From Mytilus galloprovincialis (lineage: Eukaryota > Mollusca > Bivalvia > Mytilida > Mytilidae), in contig NC_134840.1 of the NCBI RefSeq assembly GCF_965363235.1, positions 2,108,001-2,172,000 on the forward strand: DNA of 64,000 bases, written 5' to 3'. Both the position numbers and the translations under genes were made by a program. Positions 1-11,499 of the stretch are shown here, piece after piece (the stretch's first letter is position 1; each line of letters starts with the position of its first letter). Below the pieces are notes generated by a model, which worked only from the letters and a program-made list of their open reading frames with translations, did not search any database and was not told the origin of the DNA.

Positions 1-80
1 TGAGGCAACTCTCCACAAGAGACCAAAATGACAGAAATTAACAACTATAGGTCACCCTACGGTCTTTAACAAAGCTTTCC
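1..80 (-). repeat. Repeat family B, fragment
   Basis: A partial copy of an interspersed family whose other members lie near 8300, 11895, 17345, 26620 and 55555. Shared phrases are 'caactctccacaagagacc' and the 'ctacggtctttaac' stretch. No coding capacity is seen. It is probably a SINE or MITE-like element; the class is uncertain. Confidence 0.5.
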
Positions 81-257
81 AAAGATCCTTTCGCTCAGTA
101 GTCAGTACTTCGGTACTGGCATCATTTATAACAAACCTTTCTAAAATTATTCGAAATTATAAAGGAACTACGGTTTCAACTCCCTCAGACAATGTTAACT
201 GTAGATTGATTAGGGTATCTTTGACCCTTTTTACACATCGTTATAAATATATTATAT

Positions 258-660
258 GACTGTCATACAAGTGAGAGGTTTGGCTTGCTATAAAAAAAAA
301 ACAATTTAAGCCCCTATTTTCTACATAGGATAAGAATAAGAATAAGGATTTTATTAGTTTAAATTCCAAAAAATAGGAATGTTACTAAATAAACAAACCA
401 GTACAAAACAAAAACAAAACAAACAGACAGACAGACAGACAGACGGGTATATCAATGACAAAACGATAGTCATTAAACAATGCAAACATGTAGTATTTAA
501 AAGAAAAAAAAAGATTATTAATATTAATTATAATACTATTTTTGACAGCATACATAAGAAAATGTCTGTACCAAATCAGGAATATCACAGTTGTCATCCA
601 TTCGTTTGATGTGTATAAGCTTTTGATTTTGCTCGGAGTTCGGTATTTTTGTGAATTAAC
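258..660 (+). repeat. Repeat family E, interrupted copy with (CAGA)n
   Basis: Both halves match the family-E consensus seen at 2700-2930 and 49330-49560: 'gactgtcatacaagtgagag' at the left, and the 'aatcaggaatatcacag' to 'tttttgtgaatt' part at the right. About 220 bp of unrelated A-rich sequence with a CAGA microsatellite (about 419-443) separates them, so another sequence probably inserted here. The short ORFs across it are not genes. Confidence 0.5.
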
Positions 661-1194
661 TTTATTCGATATTATGGCTCTTCAATTATTTCTGTTCTGA
701 AACACAGTTTGCTTTCAAAATATTTGACTTTGAGTGTTCCTTATATGGTTAATCCAGAAAAGGGCATTGCACGCATGAAATTTATATCGTGCTGGTTTTT
801 GGGTTTTTTTTTTTTTTTTATTTTTTGAAAGAACTTACTATTCATATCCCTTTCTTTCAATATCATAAATTAAATTCTCAACTCTTTACAACCACTTTCT
901 GAGTTTATAAGACCGCTTTAAGAAATGAATCCACTTTATCTTTAACAGGATTGACCAATATAGATTCAAATAAATTGATTTTGGGAGAAAATCATACTTT
1001 GTTTGAAAAAAAACGAAAATGTTTTAAACACATTATAATCTAAATTTGAACATGATTAAGCTACGTATTTCTTGTTATTGAAATTATGTTTGTAAAGTTT
1101 GTTGGAGGTATACTTAAAAAATAAAAATAAAATTTCTACAGAAACCATTGCTCCCTTCTTAGTGAGCAACTTCATACGAGATTCTAGAGGGTAC

Positions 1195-1705
1195 GACATT
1201 CCCGTGCTTGCATTTCCTATCAGGATTTTCTTGATAGAGGGTTGCTGCTCACAAGGAAGCTATTAAACCAAGAGTTCCAAATGGTGAAGTTGAAATCATC
1301 CCTTCGTAAATTTTACGGACGCCATCACGAGTTGGTTGACCGTTATGGAATAACCGTTTCACAAATGATATCGGATATGTTCCTTACGTCGCAACTACAA
1401 TTCCCTTCCCTTTCATGAATGTGACCTACCGAATTAGACTATTTACCGGATTTGTAATCACATAAGCAACACGACGGGTGCCACATGTGGAACAGGATCT
1501 GCTTACCCTTCAGGAGCACCTGAGATCACCCCTAGTTTTTGGTGGGGTTTGTGTTGTTTATTCTTTAGTTTTCTATATTGTGTCATGTTTACTATTGTTT
1601 TTCTGTTTGTCTTTTTCATTTTTAGCCATGGCGTTGTCAGTTTGTTTTAGATTTATGAGTTTGACTGTCCCTTTGGTATCTTTCGTCCCTCTTTTTTTGC
1701 ACATA
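1195..1705 (+). mobile_element. Repeat family A: 3' end of a Penelope-like retroelement
   Basis: This is the longest copy of family A in the window. Around 1270-1390 it reads like the C-terminal end of a Penelope-like reverse transcriptase (short motif KSSLRKFYGR). A noncoding tail follows, ending 'cctttggtatctttcgtccc', which recurs at 20215, 23447, 26995 and (minus) 33946. The 79-codon ORF inside the tail recurs in every copy and belongs to the repeat. The element is a 5'-truncated, broken fossil. Confidence 0.6.
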
Positions 1706-2104
1706 ACTCTTTCTTAGTCAAAATACATGCCTAGTCGATCTTGTCACAAATAAAGAGAATATCTGAGGTAATTTATAATATAAAGTATTTTTCAAACTCT
1801 TGCCTCCGTAAACTCGAAATTGTGACAATAAAATTATTGTAGAAATAATGTCACTATAAAGTTTTGACTGGGTAGATTATGTTATTAGTTACTTTTTATT
1901 TTTGTAAAATGAACCGGATTTACTTAGAGGAATTAAAGACTATATTATTTTCATACTTTGAACGACAAAATTATTTTATATCTCCATCTGTATGACGTTT
2001 ACATTCTGGCGTCAAACGCGCAATTCTACTTTAAAGCCATTTTGGTCTTGCCATTCGGTCCGAATGCTTAAAATCTTTGAATCGTTTATTGGTGGATAAC
2101 CAGG

Positions 2105-2935
2105 TTCAACCGACCATTTTCTACAATTTAAAATGCCTGTACCATGTCTGGGATATAACAGTTGTTGTACATTTGTTTGATGCGTTTATCATTTGCAATT
2201 TGATTCGGGATTTTACGTTTTGAATTTTCCTTGGAGTTTAGTACTTTTGTGATTTTACTTTGTAACATACAAAAATAAATTAAGAAAGCAATGAATGAGG
2301 TTGTTAAACTTGATTTATGCCGTTTAAATGTTTGTTTGTTTTTATTGTTATTAAGATACTTCAGGTACTTGTACATCCTGTCATTATTGTTTATGATATT
2401 TTCGTGTTCTTGTCTTTCACTTTTGCTTATGTCCATTGTCTATATGCCTTTCGGTGTTACTTCGAAAACTTGTGTGTTGCTTGTCTTTCAATTTTGCTTT
2501 GTGCTTTGTCTATATACCTATTTATGTTTCTTTGTTACATATATTACGTGGCTCTTTACTTATACATCCCGTCATTGTGTTATTGTACAATGGTAAATTT
2601 GTGTAATATGCTTGGTCTATATGCCATTGTGTGCTTCTTTGTTATATGTGTGTATGGTTGTGTTTTTTGTGATTAAGATTATAACACAATGTCTACTGTG
2701 GTATTTTTGACACTTTTATCTATTATGTCTGTTTGTTTTGTTCACACAACGTTGTCAACATAATGAATATTTATGCGACTGTCATACCAGTGAGAGGTTT
2801 AGCTAGCTATAAAACAAATTCAATCCACTAATTTCTATATAAGACAATGCCTGTGCCAACACAGGAATATGACAATTGTTGTCCATTCGTTTGATAGGTT
2901 TGAGCTTTTGATTTTGACTTTTGATTATGTATATA
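2105..2935 (+). repeat. Repeat family E, with internal ~150-bp tandem subrepeats
   Basis: Two family-E stretches lie here. The right one contains two or three copies of an internal subrepeat, recognisable by 'tacatcccgtcattgtgtta' and 'gtctatatgcctttc'. The conserved segment with 'gcgactgtcataccagtgag' and 'ccaacacaggaatatgac' follows. The overlapping 101- and 119-codon ORFs fall in the subrepeats, are low-complexity and hydrophobic, and are not genes. Confidence 0.6.
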
Positions 2936-2950
2936 TATATATATATATAT

Positions 2951-3110
2951 AGCTCAGGTGGTCGTGTGGTCTAGCGGGACGGCTGCAGTGCAAGCGATTT
3001 GGTGTCACGATATCACAGTAGCATGGGTTCGAATCCCGGCGAGGGAAGAACCAAAAATTTGCGAAAGCAAATTTACAAATCTAACATTGTTGGGTTGATG
3101 TTTAGACGAG
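2951..3110 (+). mobile_element. tRNA-derived SINE between two (TA)n tracts
   Basis: It carries a pol III A box (TGGTCTAGCGG at 2967-2977) and a B box (GGTTCGAATCC at about 3026-3036). The spacing of roughly 50 bp suits a tRNA head with a long variable arm (Leu/Ser-like). An unrelated body containing 'aacattgttgggttgatgtt' follows. The bases that should form an acceptor stem do not pair, so it is a SINE head and not a working tRNA. TA dinucleotide runs (2929-2950 and about 3112-3152) flank both sides. Confidence 0.7.
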
Positions 3111-3111
3111 T

Positions 3112-3155
<44 letters not shown>

Positions 3156-3490
3156 GAGTCTAAATTGAAAAACAAATTTCGTTGTAGAAACGTCTAAATA
3201 CAGCACAAACAACATTTACCAAAAGGCCAAAAAAGTGAAGAAGTATATTTAAACAAAACGCATTTGACTATCAGGTCTAACTAATGTTATTTAACCCTGC
3301 TGACGGCAATTGGCGATTGCCAAATAAAATTGATTACAAGATGTAACAAAATGGATCTTAATATAAATTTAATACTAAACAGAAAACAATTAACTTGTGG
3401 CCACGATGTTATGCCAATACATTAAATTAAGATGATGTCACTTTAGGTTATTTTTCTTCAAGAGACACAAATGGAAGAGCGAATCTATAC

Positions 3491-4888
3491 TTAAGAGTCG
3501 GTACAGTTTATGCCATTAGGACAAGTCGCTAGGTCTGAATCCAAATAGTCCTGAATTGTTTTATCAACAGTGTCACAATTTCCTACAATCCTGAATCGTG
3601 TTCGAGTATGTCTGTCATTTTTAACATCAAATAGCCATTTGAGTCCGCAATTGCATTCAATTTTATTGTTTGACAAATCGACAATAACGTATCCTGGTTG
3701 ATGTCTTCGAATCATAGCCTCTAACGCGCATGGTACACGCTTAATCGCGATACCTTTTAGTTCAAGTCGGCGAAGTTTCGTTTGATTAACGAACGCTTTA
3801 TCAGAAATGTATAAAATAGGATTATTATTCAGTTTCAGGGTAAGGAGCTCGGCCGACTCTTTTAGGTCATTTGTTTCTATTGCATGTATACTGTTGTTTG
3901 ACAAATCTAAAATGTTTAAATATGTAATGTCTTGGATTGCTCCCGGAATCCGGGTTATTCCAGAGTGTTGAAGACTTAAGCTGGTAATTTGGGTAACAGC
4001 TTTTGCCGATTTGTCACTTACGAATTTTAAGTTGTTTTCGTCCATGTTAAGTTGATCAAGTCGATCAAAACTTTGTAGAACTTCTGGAAATGTAGTGATA
4101 TTGTCATCTTTGAGTGACATTTGATTGAGAAATGGTAGAAAACCTTTAATGAGAGGGATCCGAACTCCATAATCTCCTACGTTTTGGTTGTGGTCAAAAT
4201 GTAAATCTTGTAGATATCGGAGTCTTGATATAGCCAACGGTACCGATCGAAGTTTGGTATTTGCTAATGTCAGTCGAAGCAATGTTCCTTCAAATCCATG
4301 GAATGAGTTGGTTGGCATGATTGTAATGTCGGCAGCAGTAAGGATAATCTCTTGCAATTTAACCAGATGTTTCAACGTTAATGGCCACTGCGAAAGCTCA
4401 GTTCCACCGATTTTTGTTCCAAAAGAAAATGATAATAATGAATCTCCTATATCACGTAAAATATCTTCGTTAAAATTATAGTGAGGAATTGGATTTCCAG
4501 AAACGTCCAGTGTCTCTATGTTTGTGAATTTTGACAGAAATTTTGGGAGTCTAGTCAATTCATTATCTTTTAAACTTAATAACCGTAAACTATTTTCCAA
4601 ACCATGGAAATCGCCAGGAGGAAAGCTGGAATCCGTAAGCTGACAATTTTCAAGAAGAATTTCAGTGAGCCCCCAACTATTAAATGAAGAAGCGTTAATT
4701 GATAAGTTACTGTTCCTGACTTCTAATCTTAGAAAAGCACTGCCTCCAGTCTGTGTCGCTATGTAGTCAAGATCTTCACATTTGACGATATTACCTTGAC
4801 ATTGACATTTACCCTGCATTGCACCAGGTAAAGAGCATGTTGCACGGGTAATTGACGATACTAACTGACACAGAGAAAGTAAAAGAAC
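3491..4888 (-). CDS. LRR-1: secreted leucine-rich repeat protein, large 3' exon
   Basis: One exon encodes nearly the whole protein. The reading frame stays open upstream of the first in-frame ATG (4819) to a splice acceptor (ctctctttttag, exon begins 4888). The added 23 residues supply the hydrophobic signal core VLLLSLCQLVSS and the first LRRNT cysteine, so the true start lies on an upstream exon that I could not find. The product has 465 residues from the exon start. It contains an LRRNT cap (C-x9-C-x-C-x6-C, residues 18-37), about ten LRRs of the LxxLxLxxN type, a FHGFEGTL motif, and an LRRCT cap (CNCGLKWLF ... CP) in the last 55 residues. There is no membrane segment, so it is probably secreted. 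It is paralogous to LRR-2 and LRR-3. The family recalls chondroadherin-like and Oplophorus-luciferase noncatalytic-subunit-like proteins; ligands are unknown. Confidence 0.88.
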   Translation of the reverse strand, partial: VLLLSLCQLVSSITRATCSLPGAMQGKCQCQGNIVKCEDLDYIATQTGGSAFLRLEVRNSNLSINASSFNSWGLTEILLENCQLTDSSFPPGDFHGLENSLRLLSLKDNELTRLPKFLSKFTNIETLDVSGNPIPHYNFNEDILRDIGDSLLSFSFGTKIGGTELSQWPLTLKHLVKLQEIILTAADITIMPTNSFHGFEGTLLRLTLANTKLRSVPLAISRLRYLQDLHFDHNQNVGDYGVRIPLIKGFLPFLNQMSLKDDNITTFPEVLQSFDRLDQLNMDENNLKFVSDKSAKAVTQITSLSLQHSGITRIPGAIQDITYLNILDLSNNSIHAIETNDLKESAELLTLKLNNNPILYISDKAFVNQTKLRRLELKGIAIKRVPCALEAMIRRHQPGYVIVDLSNNKIECNCGLKWLFDVKNDRHTRTRFRIVGNCDTVDKTIQDYLDSDLATCPNGINCTDS

Positions 4889-7400
4889 CTAAAAAGAGAG
4901 CATAAATGATTATTAATAATATAAAATTAATGAATGTGCGCAAATACCTCATGTAAATTACTCAAAATGTTTATATAAAATCATGATGAACTTTTGATAC
5001 AAACTCAGATGTCCTCTTAAACCTATCAATGTTCCTCACATACAGTCGGAAACCAGGTTGAAATAGAACAAAAGAATCGAAGCTCTTTGTTAGTGAAGGC
5101 GATAAATGTTTACTGTATTGTTTACTATAGTGACAAAATTTTTAAAAGTTAATAGAAACAAACAAAATTACAATTTTCTTCTCAATTACGAGGTGTTTTA
5201 TTTTAAAAACACCATTTGCAAAAGTTTTCAATTTATCTAGTACATAGTTAAGCAGAACAATTAGATATCAAGTCGACGACATGGGTATCTTTCAAGTTGG
5301 ATGAAGAAAATGCATAACCTCCGATTTTTATGAAAAAATTACCACGGACGGAAAACATATCAATCTATTAGTTCAGTAATTTTCGTGTCTGCCCTTCCAT
5401 TATGTGACTGAAGAAAAAATTCCAAAACATGGGTAACAATTGAATCGAAAAGAGAAAATCGAGTGCACCTTTTTATGTTAGGGCGTGTTTGAGTTGAGTA
5501 TTTTGTCTTGATATCGTACAAAGTAAGAATATTTCATACATCGTCTCGCTTCAGATTCTATCATTTTTATATATTAAAGCTACAGGTTGACTTTATAACA
5601 CAAAAAAAATCACAGTACTAAAAGATGAAATATATAAGTCAAGTGAAATACCTATCTAATGAGTCACAAAAACAGAGAAGGTGTGTTCGAATAGCTATGT
5701 TTTACTGAAAGTACTTGACGACAGTCTTTCAAGTTGGATGATGAAAATGCATATCTTCGAAAAAAAATTTGTGTGTGATTACTAGGGTTTATAGTCTTCA
5801 TACACTAAAAAAATCTAGTCTGCCCTTCCACGAAATATTTAATTAGAATTTTTTTAAATGTTTATGAATTTTCGAAAATTCCACCCGACAACCGATCAGA
5901 CAATAGTTTTAAGTTGAATCAATGCAGACAATATTATTAACTGATGCTCATTAGCTAGTTGATACATTTGTTTTTAAAATACAACTGACATATAAGGATC
6001 GTAATGGTGCAATGTGGATAAATTTATCGGTTTCCAATAGCAATATTGGTAGCGCGTCATCCCTACAATGGCTTCCATTTCTACGATTATGAAAATGAAC
6101 TGGCGTAATGGGGAGATAATTTTGACGACGGAGACTCCTGACTGCATACCAACAGTGTATGGCAGGTAAATTTATATACTCAAACAATCATGAACCTGCT
6201 ATTCAGACTTTGTTAAACGTTATCGGTGTCTTATCAACAATAAATGAGCCAGACCAATAAAAGATAAATTTTCAGTGTCTACTTCACAAATGATAGAAGG
6301 TCTTAAGACATCGATAATAGGTGCTAGCTCCAGACCTCAATTAAACTAATTAAAAGATTACGTCTACATCATGTGACAATCAAGCACATTCCTTCCGGAT
6401 GAGGGTTTAGTATCATCCCATCATAAAATATATGAGAAGAACATAGTTCGTATGATGCCCACAACTGGTTTTAGAATAAATGTGTTCATTTCCGATGCAA
6501 AGACCCTATGAGTAAAACAATTTGTATACCAAAATACGCATCTGTCATGATCTGATAACAGTATCGTAACAATATTCCTGAATATGAATATGTCTGTTCA
6601 AAGGTTTGGTTAGTCTTTGATGTGAATGTAGACATTTTTGTGTTTAAAGAATATTTCCGTAAGAGGTTGGATGTGAAATACCTGAACGTATATTTTGTCT
6701 GCACATTTATTTATTTTTTTCAACTTCTGGTTGTGAACAATTTCTCTTAGCGCTACAACAATAACGCTAAAGTTTCTCCCTGCGTTATTAATTGCTAATG
6801 AAACCAGAGGATTTGATGAGCAAAATGGATCTTATATGTATATTTTGTGTTAGTTGCATTTTACAAAGTATTCATACGAGCACTCAATACATATACATTA
6901 TGCAGTAATCCTATATATAAACTATCATATAAGAAAGAAAAAAACGGATTTTTGTCCATCATTTGTTTTGATATGGAAAATAAATCTAATTTACACGGAA
7001 TGTAGAATTTACCAAACAAGCATGGCTGGCCACATTGCTTGACACATAATTTCTTGAAATGATGAGTAGTTTATTACAGTCATCAAGTCACTTATCAAAA
7101 GGGTACATGTTTAAACATAGAATAATCGAATATTTCAGGTAAGTGAAAAATTAAAAATATAAAAGAGATCAAGGAAGGAGCTATTGACACCTTGTCTTTA
7201 TTGATTTGTTAAATTATTGATTGAATCTTTGTTATTTAAATACTTTAGTATTTATTCAAGGTATAATTCTCATAAAACAATACATAAAATCAAAGTTTCT
7301 CAAACATAGACTATCTAGATGATATAACATTTGTGTTTGAATTAATTTTTTTAGAACCGACAACATATTCACAAATTTAGTTCTTTTTTCTGATAAATAA
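4889..7400. other. Upstream of LRR-1: no gene recognised
   Basis: This stretch should contain the missing 5' exon of LRR-1, but no ATG followed by a strong donor stands out. A minus-strand 78-codon ORF at 5951-6187 has unbiased composition and matches nothing I know. Positions 6325-6515 are a minus-strand fragment of repeat family D (compare 33760-34760). The rest is AT-rich sequence without visible function. Confidence 0.5.
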
Positions 7401-8900
7401 AAACATTTATAACTCACAAAACAAATCATTATTATTCAATATCTTCAATTTTATATCTAAGTACAAGATTTTTAAGACAAAATACATGTTGATCAATATT
7501 AAAATACATAAATAAAAGAAAAAATGAATAAAGTTATCACTTTTTGAACACATCACACAATTTGGATTATCAGATATTTTGCAATGGTACAAGTTATGAT
7601 TAATTGCTATAATGTCATGCAGTAATTTCCATCTTAACATTTTTATTCCATTATCTTTTAAAAAATGGAATGTAAAAGTAAGGTTCTTCTTTATAAAATA
7701 AACAACGTTTTCAAAAGTGAAATATTGCTTCCATACATAGAATCCTACTCTTTATTAGATTTAATTATAATATCATTTATTTTTTTGAACGAAATTTTGT
7801 CCAGATTCTAATGCAATGAATGGCAATTCATCTTTAAATCTTGTTGAATAGGAATTTTAGTATTTATTGATGTTTTACTCTTTAATTTTTCTTTCCACGA
7901 TTTTGGTACAGCTTTACGTAAAAGTACATGTCTGTGCTGTCCAATTTTGTTTCTATTTTAGTTTATCTGAGCTTCTTTAAGAAATTTCTCCTTTATCGTT
8001 ATTTATGTCGTTTTTAAAAATTAAATCTTCTTCTACCCAATGTTTAAAATACAAACCCCATATAACTTGTGTCCTTATATCTCTATAGTTTTCAGGGTTT
8101 TTGTTTTTGTCTTCCCGCCTCCATTTTATTCCAGCCTTTTAAAATTTCTAGGTAAAAAATGGGCAGTTTTTTTTTCTTTTTTTTCTAATGATTTATGAGA
8201 ACCCAGATTCATTTCAGATATTAGATTTTAACCCAAAACTCACTGAAGTAGTAGGTTGGAATAATTTTTCAGTCTGCCCAAATTTCATCTGTAATTAGAT
8301 ATAGGAAGATGTGGTGTGAGTGCCAATGAGACAACTCTCCATCCAAATAACAATTTAAAAAAGTAAACCATTATAGGATTATGCACGGCCTAAGTCTTTT
8401 AACCCAATTTAATTTCAATGCTTGAATGTAAGAATTAAGATCTGTCATTTTTAACCCCGCTTCTAAATAATCTTTTCTTAGAACTGAGCGTTAACTTTCT
8501 CACTACCACCCTCCCATAAAAAAAATATATATTTAAACTTAGTTATAGTTTCTTTACACAGATTTTAGTGATGCAATATATATTGTATTAGGTATAATAA
8601 GTGTTTTGATGATAGTTGCTTATTTTCCTTTTTTCCCATCATTATTTTTTTTCTATTATTTTTCCAACTGTTTTCTATATTAAGTGTTTGACATTTTTTC
8701 TTGTCAGAGCCAAAAACAATACCGAGGCTTTTTACGTTATATTTCCAATTAAAGTTTTCAAATTTGTCCTTGCACTGTTTAAGTTTACCTAGAAAAATAC
8801 CTTATATTTTGTTTCTATCGAGGTTTCAATAATATTATGTGCATGCTTTATTCCATTTGTAGACTTTAAGAAAAAGCGTTGTATCATCTGCTTATTGTGA
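7400..8900 (-). mobile_element. LINE fossil: 3' part of a non-LTR reverse transcriptase
   Basis: Minus-strand reading frames carry the end of a LINE polymerase. At 7640-7520 there is a zf-RVT-like segment (WKLLHDI ... CVMC ... HFF). Upstream, near 8720-8650, lies an LGIVFGSDKKK stretch like the 'LGIxxG' motif after the RT domain. The region between 8200 and 7650 resembles the usual linker but has many stops and frame changes. It is old and inactive. A family-B repeat is inserted at about 8300-8400. Confidence 0.65.
8300..8400 (-). repeat. Repeat family B nested in the LINE fossil
   Basis: Matches the family phrase 'agtgccaatgagacaactct' followed by 'ctccatccaaataacaa' and an 'attatgcacggcctaag' end. 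It interrupts the LINE remnant and is therefore younger. Confidence 0.55.
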
Positions 8901-9008
8901 GATTTATATTCAAGAATGATGTCCTTGTACCGATGAAAAATTTGGTTTATGTTTTTTTGGAGTATGACTTTTGACATGACTTGATAATGATATACACCAA
9001 CGCCTACC

Positions 9009-9185
9009 TTACCTGTATTTGGCAAATCCTTTTAAGAATTTTGTGTCCTCGATGGTCTACAATTTCCTTCTTTATTTAGAGTTTTTAACTTGATTTTTTC
9101 GAATGTCACTAATGAGTCTTTTTGCAGACATAACGCGTGTCTTGTGTACAAAATCTCAATCCTGGTATCTTATATGAGTTTATTG
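9009..9185 (+). repeat. Repeat family C, decayed copy
   Basis: Follows the family-C order: 'ctgtatttggcaaatcc', a T-rich middle, then a 'gtcactaatgagtc' core and 'atcctggtatct' end. The hammerhead-like core is mutated here (CTAATGA, GACATAAC), which points to an older insertion. Confidence 0.6.
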
Positions 9186-10179
9186 TATAAAATTTAAATG
9201 CTGAAATCAAAGACACATATTTCTCTTTTTTTTAAATTAAGTGAAACGACATTATTGCCTTTCAATACTATTTATACTCATGTCTCTGAGTATAAACATA
9301 TGTCTCTTTTGGTTAGACTAGACTTATACATATTAATCTTAGACTAGCTATATGTCTCTTACCACAATAACAGTCTTCATTCTGTTTCTGAAAATACACG
9401 AAAATATACCTTAATGCGTTTGTTGTACACATTCTTTTCAAACAGCAGAGTTAAACGCTATAATTAATTCGTTGTCGATATAAATAAAGCATCGTTTATA
9501 ATATTTCTAAAATCTTATGTAATTAGCCTCTCGATCTGATTCGTTTTTTAGAATTGATGCTATGTCGATAACCTTTCTTTAGACTGAATATATAATTTTA
9601 ACTGTTAAAATATAATGTCTTTTATTCGAAAATTATTTGTTGAATTGAATTTAAAAAATATATATATTTAAAAGTTTGATTAACTGACATTTGCTAGCAT
9701 GCTTTTTTTTTTTTTTTTTTTTTTTAAGTTTTTAAATGATCGCATGCGTTTTATATCTTTCACTCAGATGATTTTTTTTCCATAAAAAAAATATCGAGGA
9801 CAATCAAATAGTCCATTTTTGTATTAATTTCTAGAATTGCTTCCCTACCTTTCATAGATCTGTCCAATCTGCCAGTTCGGACTTCCTGTAAGATATGGAG
9901 GGAGTTATTAATCAAAACATGATAAGTATAACATTTGATAGTCTTCCCAGCACGTACACAGGGAAACTACAGAGATAATCCGGTCAATGTAATCTGGTCT
10001 GGGCTGCATGTCTAACTTGCACAGCAGGTACAATTCACATTTCACATTAATTGCTTTTGTTTTTAATTTTTATTTGATCTTTATCCGTTCTGCTTTAGCT
10101 CGTTTCATGTCGACCTACAATGTCAACAGAGATAACCACGATATATGGTTTCAGCTCCTTCTAGAAGAGTGTTTTATGA

Positions 10180-10440
10180 GATGTGCCCCACAACTTGCAT
10201 TGTATCCCTGAAGAGTATACTGCTGAACATTGTCTTCCCTGCTGATACACGGCCTTATTAAACAAGTATGAGAGACATGTACTAACGACAACCACTAAAC
10301 TACAGGCTCCTGATTTTGAACAGGCTCATTCAGAATGTGACGGGGTTAACTATTTTGAAGTGGCGCCAATCCATAGGACAATAGTGTCCTTTTGGTCTCT
10401 TGTTAAAGATTCTTCTGATTGGCAATCATACCTCTTCTTC
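10180..10440. repeat. Fragments of common interspersed repeats
   Basis: It contains 'actaacgacaaccactaaac' and 'tgattggcaatcatacctct', both of which recur elsewhere (compare 26820-26850 and the right end of family B at 55690). No ORF of note is present. Confidence 0.4.
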
Positions 10441-10854
10441 ATTTTTATATTATTAGATCAATACATGCAGAAACACCTCTCACAAAAAACTCTGACCTGA
10501 CATGATAGGGTGTGTATTCATCAATACAACAAGAAAGACACAACATACAGACCTGAGTGCATAAACGGATAGTGACAAATATGACACTGTGCAAGCCAAA
10601 ACCTAAGTATCGACAGATTGTTGTACCATGACTGTGCATATGTGTATAACTGTAATATTTAGTATGGTTTTATTCTAATTAAATAAATCAGTTGACCCAT
10701 TGGTGCCCGTGTCCTGTTTTCTTCTATTTGTCTTATTGTTGTCTCATTTCAAATTACTATTTTTAATTGTTTATCAATACTTATAACCTATAGGAACAGT
10801 ATTTCAAGATTTAATTGAATTAGTAACTATTAACCAAAACAAAACTTTGAATTT

Positions 10855-11065
10855 TTGAAATACTAAGGCTTTTCTACCTCAGAAATAGATTACGTTAGCT
10901 GTATTTGGCAAAACTTTTAGGAATTTTTTATCCTTAATTCTACTTGGTACTTTATTTGTGCTTTTTTAACATTTTTTTATTCGACCGTCACTGATGAGTA
11001 TTTTGTAGACGAAACGCGCGCCTGGTGTAAATTTCAGTCATGATATCTAGGATGAGTTTATTTAG
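10855..11065 (+). repeat. Repeat family C with hammerhead-like core
   Basis: One of the better copies: 'gaaatactaaggcttttct', 'agctgtatttggcaaaactt', then 'gtcactgatgagtattttg' and 'agacgaaacgcgcgcctgg'. The same order occurs, inverted, at 21560-21340. Confidence 0.7.
10991..11029 (+). ncRNA. Hammerhead-ribozyme-like core (family C)
   Basis: CTGATGA, a short stem II (weakened by one substitution), GAAA, a short stem III (ACGC with GTGT, allowing G-U) and a GTA cleavage triplet occur in the required order. A convincing stem I is not visible. Confidence 0.4.
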
Positions 11066-11499
11066 TTAACAGTAACCAACTCATAATTTATTACCGAAAC
11101 AAACCAAACAAACATAAACTCAGACAAAACTTTAATATGTATAAAAACAAAACCTTGGAAAAATTAATCAAAATAAAACTACTAAGGTGGGCGTTGTCTA
11201 AGACAAACATAGAAACATGAACAAAAACAAAAACAAAACCTGGTTAACATAGATTAAAACAATACTTGGTAAAAATGAACCAAAATACTTTCGTAAAAAT
11301 GGTAATGCTTAGGGTTCAAATTCTGAATATTTGTCAATTCATAAAGGATAAGGCCAAAGATATTTTCAGAATATGACGACATAAACACCACCTATCATTA
11401 AGATAGCTCACGATAACAGATAAAATTGAGAATGGAGATAAAATTGAGCATAGTCTGACAGACTTCTGTTGGATTTTAAGAGAACAAGAGACAATTACA

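Noticed and set aside
1478-1717. ORF starting MPHVEQDLL, also seen at 20337 and 33938
   Set aside because: The same ORF recurs in every good copy of repeat family A, downstream of the RT-like part, with hydrophobic low-information sequence. It is repeat sequence, not a host gene.
2955-3048. Functional tRNA gene
   Set aside because: A and B boxes are present, but no 7-bp acceptor stem can be formed and the T stem is imperfect. A SINE head fits better.
4817-4819. ATG at 4819 as the true start of LRR-1
   Set aside because: The frame continues upstream to an acceptor and adds a signal-peptide core and an LRRNT cysteine, which a secreted LRR protein needs.
5951-6187. 78-codon minus ORF as a gene or LRR-1 exon
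   Set aside because: No homology that I recognise, no signal peptide and no suitable donor joining to 4888. Left unassigned.
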